From Komagataeibacter xylinus NBRC 15237 (lineage in GTDB: Bacteria; Pseudomonadota; Alphaproteobacteria; Acetobacterales; Acetobacteraceae), in NCBI RefSeq assembly GCF_001571345.1, contig NZ_BCTP01000004.1:62001-126000 (forward strand): DNA of 64,000 nucleotides, written 5' to 3'. The notes beneath the pieces were generated by a model. The model had not been told where the DNA came from. It saw nothing but the letters and a program-made list of their open reading frames with translations, and did no database searches. Position 1 is the first letter of the stretch; the number at the start of each line of letters is the position of its first letter. The position numbers and the translations under genes are program-made. Positions 39,518 through 48,889 of the stretch are shown here, one piece after another.

Positions 39518-39705
39518 TTACGGAAAAGGCTTTTCCTTGGCTGTTGTGCCGGGGGCTGTTGCGCCGGGTTGGCAAGACGGTGCGACAGGCAGGGCCGGGC
39601 CTGCGCCGGTGGCGTATCGGGCCGCGTGGGCGCCAGTATGAGGGATGGGGGCCTGACTGCGGGCTTGTCCGGGCTTTGTGCCAGGCGGGTGCGGGGTACA
39701 TCCAT
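39514..39705 (-). CDS. Small Pro/Arg-rich protein ahead of ndvB
   Basis: This 63-residue frame starts MDVPRTRLAQSPDKPAV and ends QQPRKSLFRK. It is preceded by an excellent ribosome site (AAAGGAGG, 7 bases spacing) and its stop overlaps the ATG of the glucan synthase (ATGA), suggesting it is a leader cistron coupled to ndvB. No domain is recognised. Confidence 0.5.
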   Translation of the reverse strand: MDVPRTRLAQSPDKPAVRPPSLILAPTRPDTPPAQARPCLSHRLANPAQQPPAQQPRKSLFRK

Positions 39706-39981
39706 CGGCTGTCCTCCTTTGTCTGGAGCGGGTGGCTACATGTAAAGGGTGGTGCAGGGGTGCCGCGCGCAAGGGCGGCCTGCATGGCATGAACGGGCAC
39801 CATGCGGCACCGTTTCATGGCGGTGTCGGTATTTTATTTCATTCATGCGGTCATGACTGATTGAATGGTGGGACAAGACACCAAAAAGACATGAATTATT
39901 TTCGTTCATGGGTATGAATATTTTGTCAGATACCGATGGCCTGCCCTGTGCGTTAAAGGGGCAGGCCCGGCTGAGACAGGT

Positions 39982-41580
39982 ATGACCTTCATGTCCAATG
40001 TAGCGCGCTTTGAGTATATTCTGCTGCTGATCGTGCTCATCGTCGGGCTGGAACTTGCCGCGCGCAAGATGCGCCTGCCACCGGCTGCGGCCCTTGTGCT
40101 GGGCGGCATTGCCATAGCACTCGCCCCCGGCCTGCCGGTGCTTGAAATCGATCCTGACCTGGTGCTGATCGTGTTCCTGCCGCCGCTTTTGCTGGCGGGG
40201 GCATATTTTTCGGTCTGGCATGCGTTTCGCGTGCACCTGTTTGGCATCCTGCAGCTTGCGGTGGGGGGCGTTGCGTTCACCACGTTTGCCGTGGGGCTGG
40301 CCGCGCACTGGCTTATTCCCTCCATGCCGTGGGCGGGGTGTTTCGTGCTGGGCGCCATTGTCGCCCCGCCCGATGCGGTAGCGGCCAAGGCCGTGCTCAA
40401 GCACGTGGTCCTGCCCGAGCGGATCACGACGCTGCTGGAAGGCGAAAGCCTGCTGGATGATGCGGCGAGCCTCGTCATCTACCGCTTTGCCACCGTTGCG
40501 GTGCTGACCGGCTCGTTCAGCCTTGTCCATGCCACCGTCACCTTTGCGTGGCTGGCCATGGGCGGGCTGGTGCTGGGGGGCGGGCTGGGGTGGCTGTGGA
40601 TCAAACTGCTGCGCCGGGTGCGCGACCGGATCCTGAGCATTACCATGACGCTGCTGCTGCCCTGGGTGGCCTATATCGGCGGGGAGTGGCTTGGGGCGTC
40701 GGGGGTCATTACCACGGTCGTGGCGGGGCTGGTGCTGGGGTGGCGGCAGCATGACGTGTTCAGCGCCGATGAACGCCTGCGCTGGGCGGCGGTGTGGGAG
40801 GTGCTGGTGTTCCTGCTCGAATCCCTCGTTTTCGTGCTGATCGGCATGGCGCTGCACGCCATCGTGCTGCGCCACAGGGGCACGGGCTGGGTGGCGCAGG
40901 ATGTGTTTGCTCCCGTCATGGGCATTGTGCTGGCGGTCATGATCTCGCGCTTTGTGTGGATGGCCTTGACCGAGGGGCTGCGCATCGCCTGCGTGCCGCC
41001 ATCACGGCGGCCGGGCGTGCGGGGGTTCATGACCTATGTTGCGGTCATGGGGTGGTGCGGCATGCGTGGCGTGGTCAGCCTGGCCATCGTGCTGGCGCTG
41101 CCCGAGGGCATGCCCGAGCGCGACATCATGCAGATCGCGACCTTCGTGGTCATTCTGGCTACCGTGCTGGGTCAGGGCACCACAATTGGCTGGCTGATCC
41201 GCATGACGGAGGGCGCGCGCGGGCAGGTGGCAGGGCAGCGGCACTACCTGTCGGTATCGCAGGCGCGTGCGCAGATCGCCCGCGTGCAAGAGCGCATCAT
41301 GCAGCATCTGGCCTATGATGCGGATGGGCAACTGGTGCATGATCGCCTGCTTGAGCAATATGCCTACCGCGCGGAACTGGCCGAGCGTTTCAGCCATGAG
41401 CAGGAGGCGCTGCAGGGGCGGCAGGATGCCCATTACCGCGCCCTGCTGGCCACCATAAAGGCAGGCCGCGCCGAATTGCTGCGCCTGCACCGCAGTGGCG
41501 AGATCCATGACGCCGTGCTGCACCAGCTTGAACATGAACTCGACCTGCAGCAGATGACGGCGGAAGGGGCTCTGATCTGA
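39982..41580 (+). CDS. CPA1-family Na+/H+ antiporter
   Basis: This is an inner-membrane exchanger of 532 residues with about 12 hydrophobic segments. The ion-binding motif GAIVAPPDAVAAKAVL near residue 125 and EGESLLDDAASLVIY near 153 are diagnostic of NhaP/YjcE-type CPA1 antiporters. GWCGMRGVVSLAIVLALP near 354 carries the conserved Arg. A roughly 100-residue cytoplasmic helical tail follows, as in YjcE-type members. The gene stands alone between the ndvB region and a hairpin repeat. Confidence 0.93.
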   Translation: MTFMSNVARFEYILLLIVLIVGLELAARKMRLPPAAALVLGGIAIALAPGLPVLEIDPDLVLIVFLPPLLLAGAYFSVWHAFRVHLFGILQLAVGGVAFTTFAVGLAAHWLIPSMPWAGCFVLGAIVAPPDAVAAKAVLKHVVLPERITTLLEGESLLDDAASLVIYRFATVAVLTGSFSLVHATVTFAWLAMGGLVLGGGLGWLWIKLLRRVRDRILSITMTLLLPWVAYIGGEWLGASGVITTVVAGLVLGWRQHDVFSADERLRWAAVWEVLVFLLESLVFVLIGMALHAIVLRHRGTGWVAQDVFAPVMGIVLAVMISRFVWMALTEGLRIACVPPSRRPGVRGFMTYVAVMGWCGMRGVVSLAIVLALPEGMPERDIMQIATFVVILATVLGQGTTIGWLIRMTEGARGQVAGQRHYLSVSQARAQIARVQERIMQHLAYDADGQLVHDRLLEQYAYRAELAERFSHEQEALQGRQDAHYRALLATIKAGRAELLRLHRSGEIHDAVLHQLEHELDLQQMTAEGALI

Positions 41581-41607
41581 GCAGGTTTCAATCAGCTTCG
41601 GCAGTTT

Positions 41608-41640
41608 TCGAAGCTTTTTGAAAAAAGCTTCACCAAAAAC
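41608..41640 (+). terminator. Single GAAGC hairpin of the repeat family
   Basis: GAAGCTTTTTGAAAAAAGCTTC at 41610-41631 is followed by ACCAAAAACTTC. It follows the antiporter gene by 30 bp and is a likely terminator, though without a clean T-run on the plus strand. Confidence 0.55.
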
Positions 41641-41719
41641 TTCTGAGTGGTTTGCGCCAGCAGGTGCGCGCTGTGCAGCTTATTGCAATGCGGCAGCATT
41701 CGGGTGCAATGACAGCCAG

Positions 41720-42868
41720 ATGACCGTTCCGACCACTTTCCTGCCACAGCGCCTGCGGGCTTTCTCATGTTCCCCCGCAGGCGGGGCCTGCGCGTTGCTG
41801 CTGGCCTCCGTTCTGGGCTTCGGGCTGGCCAATTCGCCATGGGCCGCAACTTACGGGGCGGTGGCGCACTGGCCGCTCAGCCTTGCTGTTCTGGGTGCAC
41901 AGGGGCCGCGCACCTTGATTGCCTGGGTGTCCGATGGGCTGATGGCGCTGTTTTTCCTGACCATCATCCTCGAAATCCGGCACGAAATCAGCGATGGCCA
42001 TCTTTCCTCACCCCGCAAGGTCGCCCTGCCGCTGATCGGGGCGCTGGGCGGCATGGTGGTTCCGGCACTCATTTACGCTGTCTTAACCCATGGCGCGGCG
42101 GAGGCTGCGCGCGGATGGGCCATACCGATTGCAACCGACGCCGCCTTTACCCTGCCCATCATCCTGCTGCTGGGCGCGCGCGTGGCCCCTGCGGCACGGG
42201 TGTGGCTCATGGCGCTGGCGGTTTTTGATGACCTGCTGGGCATCGGGGTGATTGCGATCTTTTACGGCTCCGCGCCATGCTGGCCCGCGCTGGCGGGTGC
42301 TGGCATGGTACTGGCAGGGTTGGTAGTCGCCCGGTACTGCAAGGTGGTCAATGCGGGCGCATACGGGCTGGGTGGCGTGCTGTTATGGGGCCTGTGCGTG
42401 CGCGCGGGCGTGCAGCCAACGCTGGCAGGCGTGGCGATCGGGGCGTGCTTGCCCGCCCCGCTGGCGCGACCGGGCCTGAACGCGGTTGTGACATGGGGGG
42501 TGCTGCCGCTGTTTGGTTTCCTCAATGCAGGCGTATCGCTTGCGGGGGCGCATATGGGCATGTTGCTGGCGCCCGTGTCGCTTGGGGTCATGCTGGGGCT
42601 GGTGGTGGGCAAGCCCGTGGGCGTTTTTGGCGCGAGCGTGCTGGCGGGCAGGGTGGGGTTGGCAAGCCTGCCGGAGGCAACCTCGCTGCACATGCTGTTC
42701 GGGCTTTCGCTCTTATGTGGCATTGGCTTTACCATCAGCCTGTTCATTGCCAGCCTTGCCTTTACGGACCCCGTCCTGGTGGGGGCGGCGAAGCTGGGCA
42801 TATTTGCAGGCTCCCTTGTTGCTGCGCTGTCGGGCTGGCTGTGGCTGCGGTTTGGGGGCAGGCCATAG
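41720..42868 (+). CDS. nhaA: NhaA-family Na+/H+ antiporter
   Basis: This 382-residue membrane protein has the NhaA core. The IPIATDAAFTLPIILLLGARV segment carries the aspartate matching E. coli Asp133, and MALAVFDDLLGIGVIAIFY carries the Asp-Asp pair matching Asp163/Asp164 that binds Na+ and protons. The C-terminal LCGIGFTISLFIASLAF is also typical. ATG at 41720 has only a weak ribosome site; the longer frame from 41618 would start inside the hairpin repeat. It probably exports Na+ at alkaline pH together with the CPA1 antiporter next to it. Confidence 0.92.
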   Translation: MTVPTTFLPQRLRAFSCSPAGGACALLLASVLGFGLANSPWAATYGAVAHWPLSLAVLGAQGPRTLIAWVSDGLMALFFLTIILEIRHEISDGHLSSPRKVALPLIGALGGMVVPALIYAVLTHGAAEAARGWAIPIATDAAFTLPIILLLGARVAPAARVWLMALAVFDDLLGIGVIAIFYGSAPCWPALAGAGMVLAGLVVARYCKVVNAGAYGLGGVLLWGLCVRAGVQPTLAGVAIGACLPAPLARPGLNAVVTWGVLPLFGFLNAGVSLAGAHMGMLLAPVSLGVMLGLVVGKPVGVFGASVLAGRVGLASLPEATSLHMLFGLSLLCGIGFTISLFIASLAFTDPVLVGAAKLGIFAGSLVAALSGWLWLRFGGRP

Positions 42869-42949
42869 AAGTTTTGGGTAAAGCTTTTTCAAAAAGCTTT
42901 GAAAGCACGCCGCCTTTTTGAAAAAAGGCGGCACCCAAAAACTTTTACT
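42868..42949. terminator. Full-length composite double-hairpin repeat between convergent genes
   Basis: AGAAGTTTTGGGTA, hairpin AAAGCTTTTT / AAAAGCTTT (42880-42900), spacer GAAAGCAC, hairpin GCCGCCTTT / AAAGGCGGC (42909-42932), then CACCCAAAAACTTTTA. The outer flanks are inverted repeats of each other. It terminates nhaA and the convergent LysR gene. Confidence 0.75.
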
Positions 42950-43891
42950 TTATCCATTCTCCTCGTCGGAGCGTCCTTCCATTGTCGTCGCAAGCAGCGT
43001 TGCAAGCCAGTCGGCAAACACCTGCACCCGGCGCGACAGATGGCGGCGATGCGGGTAGAGCAGCGCCATGGGCATGGGTTCGGGCCGCCAGTCGGGCATG
43101 ACGTCAATGAGTTCGCCCGCTGCAATATGGTGGCGCACGTCATAGGCGGGCACCTGTATCAGCCCCAGCCCGGCCAGGGCGCAGGCCACGAGGGCTTCGG
43201 CGCTGTTGACCGTAACCCGGCCCGGCATCTGCAAACTGTGCACCGTGTCGCCCGCCATCCATTCCCATGCCTCCACCCGGCCAGTAGCGGGCGAGGCATA
43301 GCGCACGGCCTCGTGGTGCGGCAGGTCGGCAGGCGTGCGGGGCGTGCCGCTGCGGGCCAGGTAGGCGGGGCTGGCCACGTTGACCAGCGGCAGTTCGCCC
43401 AACTGCCGCGCAATCAGCGCTGAATCCGCCAACGGGCCGACACGCAGCACGCAGTCGATGCCATCCTCGATAAGGTTCACGGTGCGGTCGCTGACGCCAA
43501 GCTCGATGTCGATATCGGGGTAGTCGTGCAAAAAAACGGGCAGGGCGGGGGCCACGATCAGCCGCCCGATGCGCCCGGGCAGGTTCACGCGCAGCAGGCC
43601 ACGCGGCGCGGTGCGGTCCTTGCGGAACAGGGTTTCGGCTTCCTCCACATCCGTGACCAGCCGCACGCAGTGCTCATAGAACGCGGTGCCATCGGGGGTT
43701 GGGGTCACGGAGCGGGTGGTGCGGGCGAGCAGCCTTGTGCCCAGCCGGTTCTCGAGTTCCTGTATGGCGGCCGAGACCGAGGAGCGCGGCATGTTGAGCG
43801 TATCGGCAGCACGGGTGAAGCTGGTGGTCTCCACCACGCGGGTGAAGATACGGAACAGGTCGATACGGTCCACGGCAACCCCGGAATGCAT
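42950..43891 (-). CDS. LysR-family transcriptional regulator
   Basis: The product has about 313 residues. The winged HTH DLFRIFTRVVETTSFTRAADTLNMPRSSVSAAIQELENRLGTRLL is near the N-terminus, followed by an effector domain (LLRVNLPGRIGRLIVAPALP onward) of the CrgA-like group. In-frame starts are TTG 43909, ATG 43891 and GTG 43873; the last gives the family-typical start DRIDLFRIF and has GGGG upstream. It is divergent from an SDR gene with a palindrome between, so it most likely controls that gene and itself. Confidence 0.88.
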   Translation of the reverse strand: MHSGVAVDRIDLFRIFTRVVETTSFTRAADTLNMPRSSVSAAIQELENRLGTRLLARTTRSVTPTPDGTAFYEHCVRLVTDVEEAETLFRKDRTAPRGLLRVNLPGRIGRLIVAPALPVFLHDYPDIDIELGVSDRTVNLIEDGIDCVLRVGPLADSALIARQLGELPLVNVASPAYLARSGTPRTPADLPHHEAVRYASPATGRVEAWEWMAGDTVHSLQMPGRVTVNSAEALVACALAGLGLIQVPAYDVRHHIAAGELIDVMPDWRPEPMPMALLYPHRRHLSRRVQVFADWLATLLATTMEGRSDEENG

Positions 43892-43909
43892 TGGGTGTTT
43901 GTTCGTCAA

Positions 43910-43930
43910 TCCTGACAGGTGTTGTCAGGA
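43910..43930. promoter_or_regulatory. Perfect palindrome between divergent LysR and SDR genes
   Basis: Arms TCCTGACA and TGTCAGGA are perfect 8-base inverted repeats around GGTGT. The site sits immediately upstream of the LysR start region and about 90 bp before the SDR start, with a TATAGT -10-like hexamer downstream at about 43941. It has the symmetry of a LysR recognition site. Confidence 0.6.
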
Positions 43931-44018
43931 ATGGGAACTTTATAGTCTGATCCTAGCTGATACTGTGCGCGGAGCAAAAGCGCCACCCGCGCTTGCCACG
44001 CATGAACGGAGGCTCGAC

Positions 44019-44792
44019 ATGGTAGATCACACGATCAAGGGTAAGACGGTTCTCATTACAGGTGGGGCCAAGAACCTTGGCGCGCTCGTGGCGCATGACC
44101 TTGCGGCCCATGGCGCAAAGGCCATTGCCATTCACTACCACAGCGCCGCCACGAAACCCGAGGCCGACAGGACGCTGGCGGCACTCAAGGCTGCTGGCGT
44201 GCACGCCGTTGCCTTTCAGGCTGACCTGACCGCAAACGGCGCGGTGGCCAAGCTGTTTGCCGATACGGTGGCCGCCATCGGCCGCCCCGACATTGCCATC
44301 AACACCGTGGGCCAGGTGCTCAAGAAGCCGATTGCCGAGACGACGGAGGCCGAGTTCGATGCCATGTTCGCGGTCAATACAAGGGTTGCGTATTTCTTCA
44401 TCAAGGAAGCGGGCATTCACCTCAACGATAACGGCAAGCTGCTCACCCTCGTGACCTCGCTGCTCGGGGCGTACACGCCGTTCTATTCCACCTATGCGGG
44501 CTCGAAAGCGGCGGTCGAGCACTTTACCCGCGCGGCATCGAAGGAATATGGCGCGCGTGGCATTTCGGTCAACGCGATCGGGCCAGGCCCGATGGATACG
44601 CCTTTCTTTTACGGGCAGGAAGCGCCCGAGGCCGTGGCCTACCACAAGTCCGCCGCAGCGCTTTCCCCCTTCAGCCGGACCGGCCTGACCGAGATCGAGG
44701 ATATAGCCCCCTATATCCGTTTCATCGTATCGGAAGGGTGGTGGATGACCGGCCAGACCATTCTGGTCAATGGCGGTTACACCACCAAGTAG
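44019..44792 (+). CDS. Short-chain dehydrogenase/reductase
   Basis: This is a 257-residue NAD(P)-dependent oxidoreductase. The cofactor motif TGGAKNLG lies near residues 14-21, the catalytic Tyr and Lys are in YSTYAGSKAAVEH, and VNAIGPGPMDTPFF and the C-terminal TGQTILVNGGYT are typical of classical SDRs. CGGAGG lies 7-8 bases before the ATG. The substrate is unknown. It is probably controlled by the divergent LysR protein. Confidence 0.92.
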   Translation: MVDHTIKGKTVLITGGAKNLGALVAHDLAAHGAKAIAIHYHSAATKPEADRTLAALKAAGVHAVAFQADLTANGAVAKLFADTVAAIGRPDIAINTVGQVLKKPIAETTEAEFDAMFAVNTRVAYFFIKEAGIHLNDNGKLLTLVTSLLGAYTPFYSTYAGSKAAVEHFTRAASKEYGARGISVNAIGPGPMDTPFFYGQEAPEAVAYHKSAAALSPFSRTGLTEIEDIAPYIRFIVSEGWWMTGQTILVNGGYTTK

Positions 44793-44810
44793 GCCGCGGG
44801 CAGCGGGGGC

Positions 44811-46706
44811 CTACTGGTACCCCGCCGCCTGTAATTCAAACAGCTCCGCATAGCGCCCGCCATGGGCCAGGAGCTGTTCATGCGTGCCCGCTTCGAGCAC
44901 ACGCCCATGTTCGAGCACCACGATGCGGTCCGCCGTGCGCACGGTAGAGAAACGGTGCGAAATGACCAGCGCCGCCTTGCCTTGGCGCAGGGCGCGCAGG
45001 CGTTCGAACACATCGGTCTCGGCCCGGGCATCGAGGGCGGAGGTCGGCTCATCAAGGATCAGCAGGTCGGCATCGCGCATATAGGCGCGTGATATGGCGA
45101 TTTTCTGCCACTCACCGCCCGAAAGTTCGCGCCCCTTGGCCACCCGCTTGCCCAATGGCTGGTCAAGGCCCATGGGCAGCTTGGCCACGACATCATCGGC
45201 CAGCCCCTCATGGGCGGCGGCGGTGATGCGCGCGGTGTCATCAAGCGCCTCGATCCGGCCCACGGCAATGTTTTCCGATGCGGTGAGGCTGTAGCGGATG
45301 AAATCCTGAAAAATCACGCCGATATGGGCGCGCAGGTCAGCAAGGTCCATGTCGCGCAGGTCTACGCCATCGACCGTAATCCGCCCCTCATCAGGCTCGT
45401 AAAGCCGGGTGAGCAGCTTGACGATGGTGGTCTTGCCAGCGCCGTTCTCGCCCACCAGCGCCACCGTCTCGCCTGCGCCGATATGCAGGTCGAGGCCGCG
45501 AATGGCCCACCTGTCCGTGCCGGGGTAGCGGAAGCCGACATTTTCGAAGCGGACGGCGTGGCGGATGGGCGAGGGGAAGGGTATTGTCACGGGCGGGGAG
45601 AGAATGGCCGGGCGCAGGTCGAGAAAGGTGAAGAAATCATCGAGATACTGCGCCTGGCTGGCGGTCTGCGTCACGCCCAGCAGCAGGCTTGACAGCAGCC
45701 CGTGCAGCCGCAGGAACGAGCCTGACAGAAAGGTCAGGTCCCCCACCGAGAAACGCCCGCGCACCGTATCCCACACAATCACGATATAGACGCTGTAATA
45801 CGCCACCGAGCCGATGGCGGCGAACGCTCCGCTCCACGCAAACCGCCGCAGCGCCAGCCTGCGGTTCTGTTCCAGCACGGTTGCCGCAGCCGCGCTGAAG
45901 CGCCCGACCAGAAAGCCGCCAAGGCCAAACAGCTTGAGTTCCTTGGCATGTTCCGCGCTGGAGCCGACGTGGCGCAGGTATTCCATCTCGCGGCGCTCGG
46001 CGGTCTTGGCGCGGATCAGGCGGTAGCCCTCGGCATTGAAATGCGCTTCCCCCGCAGCGGCGGGCAGCAGGGCGATGAGCAGCACCACCACCAGCCACGG
46101 CGCGAATGTCATGACACCCGCTGCCAGCACCAGCGCCGTAACCGTGGTCTGGGCGATGTTGAACAGTTGCACCAGCAGGTTGTTGCGCCCCGAGGCCTGG
46201 CGGCGCGCGCGCTCGAGCAGGTCCTGCAATGCGCTTGATTCGAACTGCTGCAGGTCGAGTGTTGCCGAATGTTCCATCAGCGCCAGGCTGACGGCATTGA
46301 TGTAGCGCTCATTGAGCAGCCCATCGACCAGCGAGATGGCGCGCGATGTCAGGTCTGACAGGATGATGAGTGCGAATTCCAGCGCGATCCAGAGTTCCAG
46401 CAGCGTGGCCGGGCCATGCAGCGCCCAGTCGGCCAGTGAGCCTGTGGGCATGGCATGGCCGCCAAGGCGGATGACCTCATCAACAATGAGCTTGCCCAGA
46501 TACAGCGCCAGCGGCGGCTGGACGGCCTGCACCAGCCGCAGGCAGATGCTGGCCACCGTCAGCGCCGGGCTGCACCGCCATATCTGGCGGAACATGCGCG
46601 GCACATGGGCATACACGCCAAAGCGCCGCCTGAGCCGCGTGGACCACGGCCTGCGCGGCGGGGGCGGAGGGGAAGACGGGCGTGAGGGTTCGGTCTCAGC
46701 GTTCAA
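44811..46706 (-). CDS. ABC exporter, fused permease-ATPase
   Basis: This 631-residue half-transporter has an N-terminal Pro-rich cytoplasmic tail and about six membrane segments (residues about 45-350). Its ATPase domain has Walker A GENGAGKTT near 420, Q-loop FQDFIRYSLTASENIAVG, signature LSGGEWQK, Walker B LLILDEPTSALD and His in ISHRFSTVR. It would act as a homodimer exporting lipid, peptide or drug-like substrates. It ends 18 bp from the convergent SDR gene without a hairpin repeat between. Confidence 0.92.
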   Translation of the reverse strand: MNAETEPSRPSSPPPPPRRPWSTRLRRRFGVYAHVPRMFRQIWRCSPALTVASICLRLVQAVQPPLALYLGKLIVDEVIRLGGHAMPTGSLADWALHGPATLLELWIALEFALIILSDLTSRAISLVDGLLNERYINAVSLALMEHSATLDLQQFESSALQDLLERARRQASGRNNLLVQLFNIAQTTVTALVLAAGVMTFAPWLVVVLLIALLPAAAGEAHFNAEGYRLIRAKTAERREMEYLRHVGSSAEHAKELKLFGLGGFLVGRFSAAAATVLEQNRRLALRRFAWSGAFAAIGSVAYYSVYIVIVWDTVRGRFSVGDLTFLSGSFLRLHGLLSSLLLGVTQTASQAQYLDDFFTFLDLRPAILSPPVTIPFPSPIRHAVRFENVGFRYPGTDRWAIRGLDLHIGAGETVALVGENGAGKTTIVKLLTRLYEPDEGRITVDGVDLRDMDLADLRAHIGVIFQDFIRYSLTASENIAVGRIEALDDTARITAAAHEGLADDVVAKLPMGLDQPLGKRVAKGRELSGGEWQKIAISRAYMRDADLLILDEPTSALDARAETDVFERLRALRQGKAALVISHRFSTVRTADRIVVLEHGRVLEAGTHEQLLAHGGRYAELFELQAAGYQ

Positions 46707-46884
46707 TCAGTCTGTGCTCCGGACAAAAAGCTGTTTGAAAGCAACTTATTGGATAAAAAAATTTTCGCACATCGTCTGTTTTTTTTAAAGCGGCGTGGCT
46801 TGCAAAACACCAGCCCGGTGAACGTTATGCAATGCGGGACATGGACATGCAATTTACGCGCGGATGCTCAAGAGTCTGTATTTT

Positions 46885-47463
46885 TTATCCACGTATCTTG
46901 TTCAGGATTTGCCCGAGAATATTCCAGGAAACATCAATATCTTCTACGTATAAATTATCGATCTCATCCTTTCCGCTCAGGAACGGGGGTATTTTATAGG
47001 AAACGCATTCATTGTATTTCAATGATAAACCAGTTGCTGCCTGCCATTCTGTGAAGAAACCTTCTGCCAGAGTAACATCACCATATCTGACCAATTCGTT
47101 ATTGTGGAATGAAATAATATCGCCTTCAATCTGGAATACATCGCCCGTTTCCAATTCAAACAGCAATATATGATCGCCTTTTTCTGGATTTTCGGTCGCA
47201 AATGCCCTGCCGAGCCAATCATATCCAAAGTATACCATTGTTTTTTCGTAACGGGGGAAGGCCTGGCAAACACGTTCTGACCATGCCTTGATGTCATCCG
47301 GTTTTACAGTTTTATACAAGCCACCATTAAACGAGTCTCCACCATAATTTTTAAACAGATGGCATAGACTTTTCGCCATGTCTGCAGGGTATGGATAAGC
47401 ATTATTTTTTTCACCGCATGAATGGGAATCTTTTTTGAATTTATCATCAAAATATTCAAACAT
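46885..47463 (-). CDS. Tdi1-like T6SS immunity protein (DUF1851 type), orphan
   Basis: This 192-residue protein is noticeably AT-rich compared with its neighbours. The central GYDWLGRAFA, LLFELETGDVFQIEGDIISFHNNELVRYGDVTLAEGFFTEW and C-terminal YNECVSYKIPPFLSGKDEIDNLYVEDIDVSWNILGQIL match what I know of the Tdi1/DUF1851 C-terminal immunity domain (antidote to Tde1-type DNase effectors). AGAGAG supports the ATG at 47463. No effector or secretion gene is adjacent, so it looks like an acquired orphan immunity gene. Confidence 0.8.
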   Translation of the reverse strand: MFEYFDDKFKKDSHSCGEKNNAYPYPADMAKSLCHLFKNYGGDSFNGGLYKTVKPDDIKAWSERVCQAFPRYEKTMVYFGYDWLGRAFATENPEKGDHILLFELETGDVFQIEGDIISFHNNELVRYGDVTLAEGFFTEWQAATGLSLKYNECVSYKIPPFLSGKDEIDNLYVEDIDVSWNILGQILNKIRG

Positions 47464-47539
47464 GATCTCTCTTTTATTTTTCTGTATGTATTGACTCACC
47501 TGCTCGCCAGAAAGACAGGATCAATAATACCCTTAAATA

Positions 47540-47622
47540 ATAAAAGTTTTTGGTGAAGCTTTTTTCACAAAGCTTCAGAAGACGCCGCCTTCGTGAAAAA
47601 AAGGCGACACCCGGAAACTTTC
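47540..47622. terminator. Composite double-hairpin repeat, slightly degenerate
   Basis: AAAAGTTTTTGGTGAAGC is followed by a one-mismatch GAAGC hairpin, then a GCCGCC / GGCGAC imperfect hairpin and the flank CACCCGGAAACTTT. It follows trhO on the minus strand and precedes the AT-rich immunity gene, marking the edge of that segment. Confidence 0.6.
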
Positions 47623-47690
47623 CCTGTTTTTAAAATAATCTCTTGAAAATGTTGTAAGCCTCCCGTGCCTTGCCGCCTTATGGCGGGGCA

Positions 47691-48740
47691 TTATTTTAAA
47701 ACGACCTTCTGCTCCCGCGCAGGGGGAGCAACTTCTTTCGGCGCCTCTGCGCCATCCGCTGCGCCAACCGGCAGGGGCAGGCCGATATGGTGCGCGCCGC
47801 GGCTTCTGGCCAACTGGATCTGGCGTTCGCGTTCGGCATAGCGCTGGCGCTGTGCCTTGGTGCGTTCTGTCGTGCAATGCGGGCAGCGCACGCCTTCCTC
47901 ATAGTCGGGCGACTGGCGGTCAGCCGCGCTGAGGGGCGTGCGGCAGGCGTGGCATATGTCGAACGTGCTCGGCGCCAGCCCGTGGCCTACGCTCACGCGC
48001 TGGTCAAACACAAAGCATTCGCCCTCCCACAGGCTCTGGGCCTCGGGCACGGTTTCAAGGTATTTCAGGATGCCGCCCTGCAGGTGAAACACGTCCTCCA
48101 CCCCTTCGGCGCGGACAAAGGCGGTGGCTTTTTCGCAACGGATGCCGCCGGTGCAGAACATCGCGATTTTGGGCGTGCGGCCTTCGTGCTCCAGCGCGGC
48201 CCTGCGTTCGCGGAACCATTGCGGAAACTCACGGAAGGTTTTCGTGCCCGGGTCAATCGCGCCGCGAAAGGTGCCAATCGCCACCTCATAATCATTGCGG
48301 GTGTCGATCACGATGGTGTCGGGGTCGGCAATCAGAGCGTTCCAGTCCTCGGGCGGCACGTAGTGGCCCACGTCGCGCCGTGGGTCGAGATTGTCGATGC
48401 CCATGGTCACGATCTCGCGCTTGATGCGCACCTTCATGCGGTGAAACGGCAGCGCAGGCGCGCGCGAGAACTTGACCTCAAGCCCGGCGCAGCCGGGCAG
48501 GGCGCGGATGATGGCCAGCATGGCGTCAATCGCCGCATCCGTTCCGGCAATGGTGCCATTGATCCCTTCATGCGCCACCAGCAATATGCCGCGTATGCCC
48601 AGCTCGTGGCAGGCGGCAAGTAGTTGCTCGCGCACGGCGGCAACATCCGCAAACGGGGTGAAATGATAAAGCGCCGCGACACGGATGGGCAGATCCGCCT
48701 GCGGCGCGGAAGATGCGGAAGAAAGGGATGGATCTGTCAC
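47691..48740 (-). CDS. trhO: tRNA uridine(34) hydroxylase TrhO (rhodanese family)
   Basis: TrhO (YceA) hydroxylates U34 in tRNA using O2, a step of 5-methoxyuridine-type modification. The 349-residue product has the N-terminal acylphosphatase-like part ([27 protein letters not shown]), a rhodanese domain ([15 protein letters not shown]) with the active-site loop [15 protein letters not shown], and a Cys-rich C-terminus ([17 protein letters not shown]) that could bind zinc. Length is normal. Confidence 0.92.
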   Translation of the reverse strand: MTDPSLSSASSAPQADLPIRVAALYHFTPFADVAAVREQLLAACHELGIRGILLVAHEGINGTIAGTDAAIDAMLAIIRALPGCAGLEVKFSRAPALPFHRMKVRIKREIVTMGIDNLDPRRDVGHYVPPEDWNALIADPDTIVIDTRNDYEVAIGTFRGAIDPGTKTFREFPQWFRERRAALEHEGRTPKIAMFCTGGIRCEKATAFVRAEGVEDVFHLQGGILKYLETVPEAQSLWEGECFVFDQRVSVGHGLAPSTFDICHACRTPLSAADRQSPDYEEGVRCPHCTTERTKAQRQRYAERERQIQLARSRGAHHIGLPLPVGAADGAEAPKEVAPPAREQKVVLK

Positions 48741-48889
48741 ACTGGCAACCCTGTGCTAGAAACGGCCACATGCAGGCATGCGGATACATGAAGCCATGAT
48801 ATAGCCGAACCCCGGCCTGAATGCACCCTCCGCGCGACGGTGCGCGGGCGCATGGCAGGCGGCCCCGTGCCGCGTCAGGATGAGGAAGC

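Noticed and set aside
39736-40875. 379-codon minus-strand open frame
   Set aside because: It is antisense to the CPA1 antiporter, made of low-complexity Gln/His/Arg with no domain; a typical shadow of high-GC coding sequence.
46707-47622. Mobile element carrying the immunity gene
   Set aside because: No transposase, integrase, tRNA attachment site or clear direct repeats at the edges; only composition and hairpin repeats suggest transfer.
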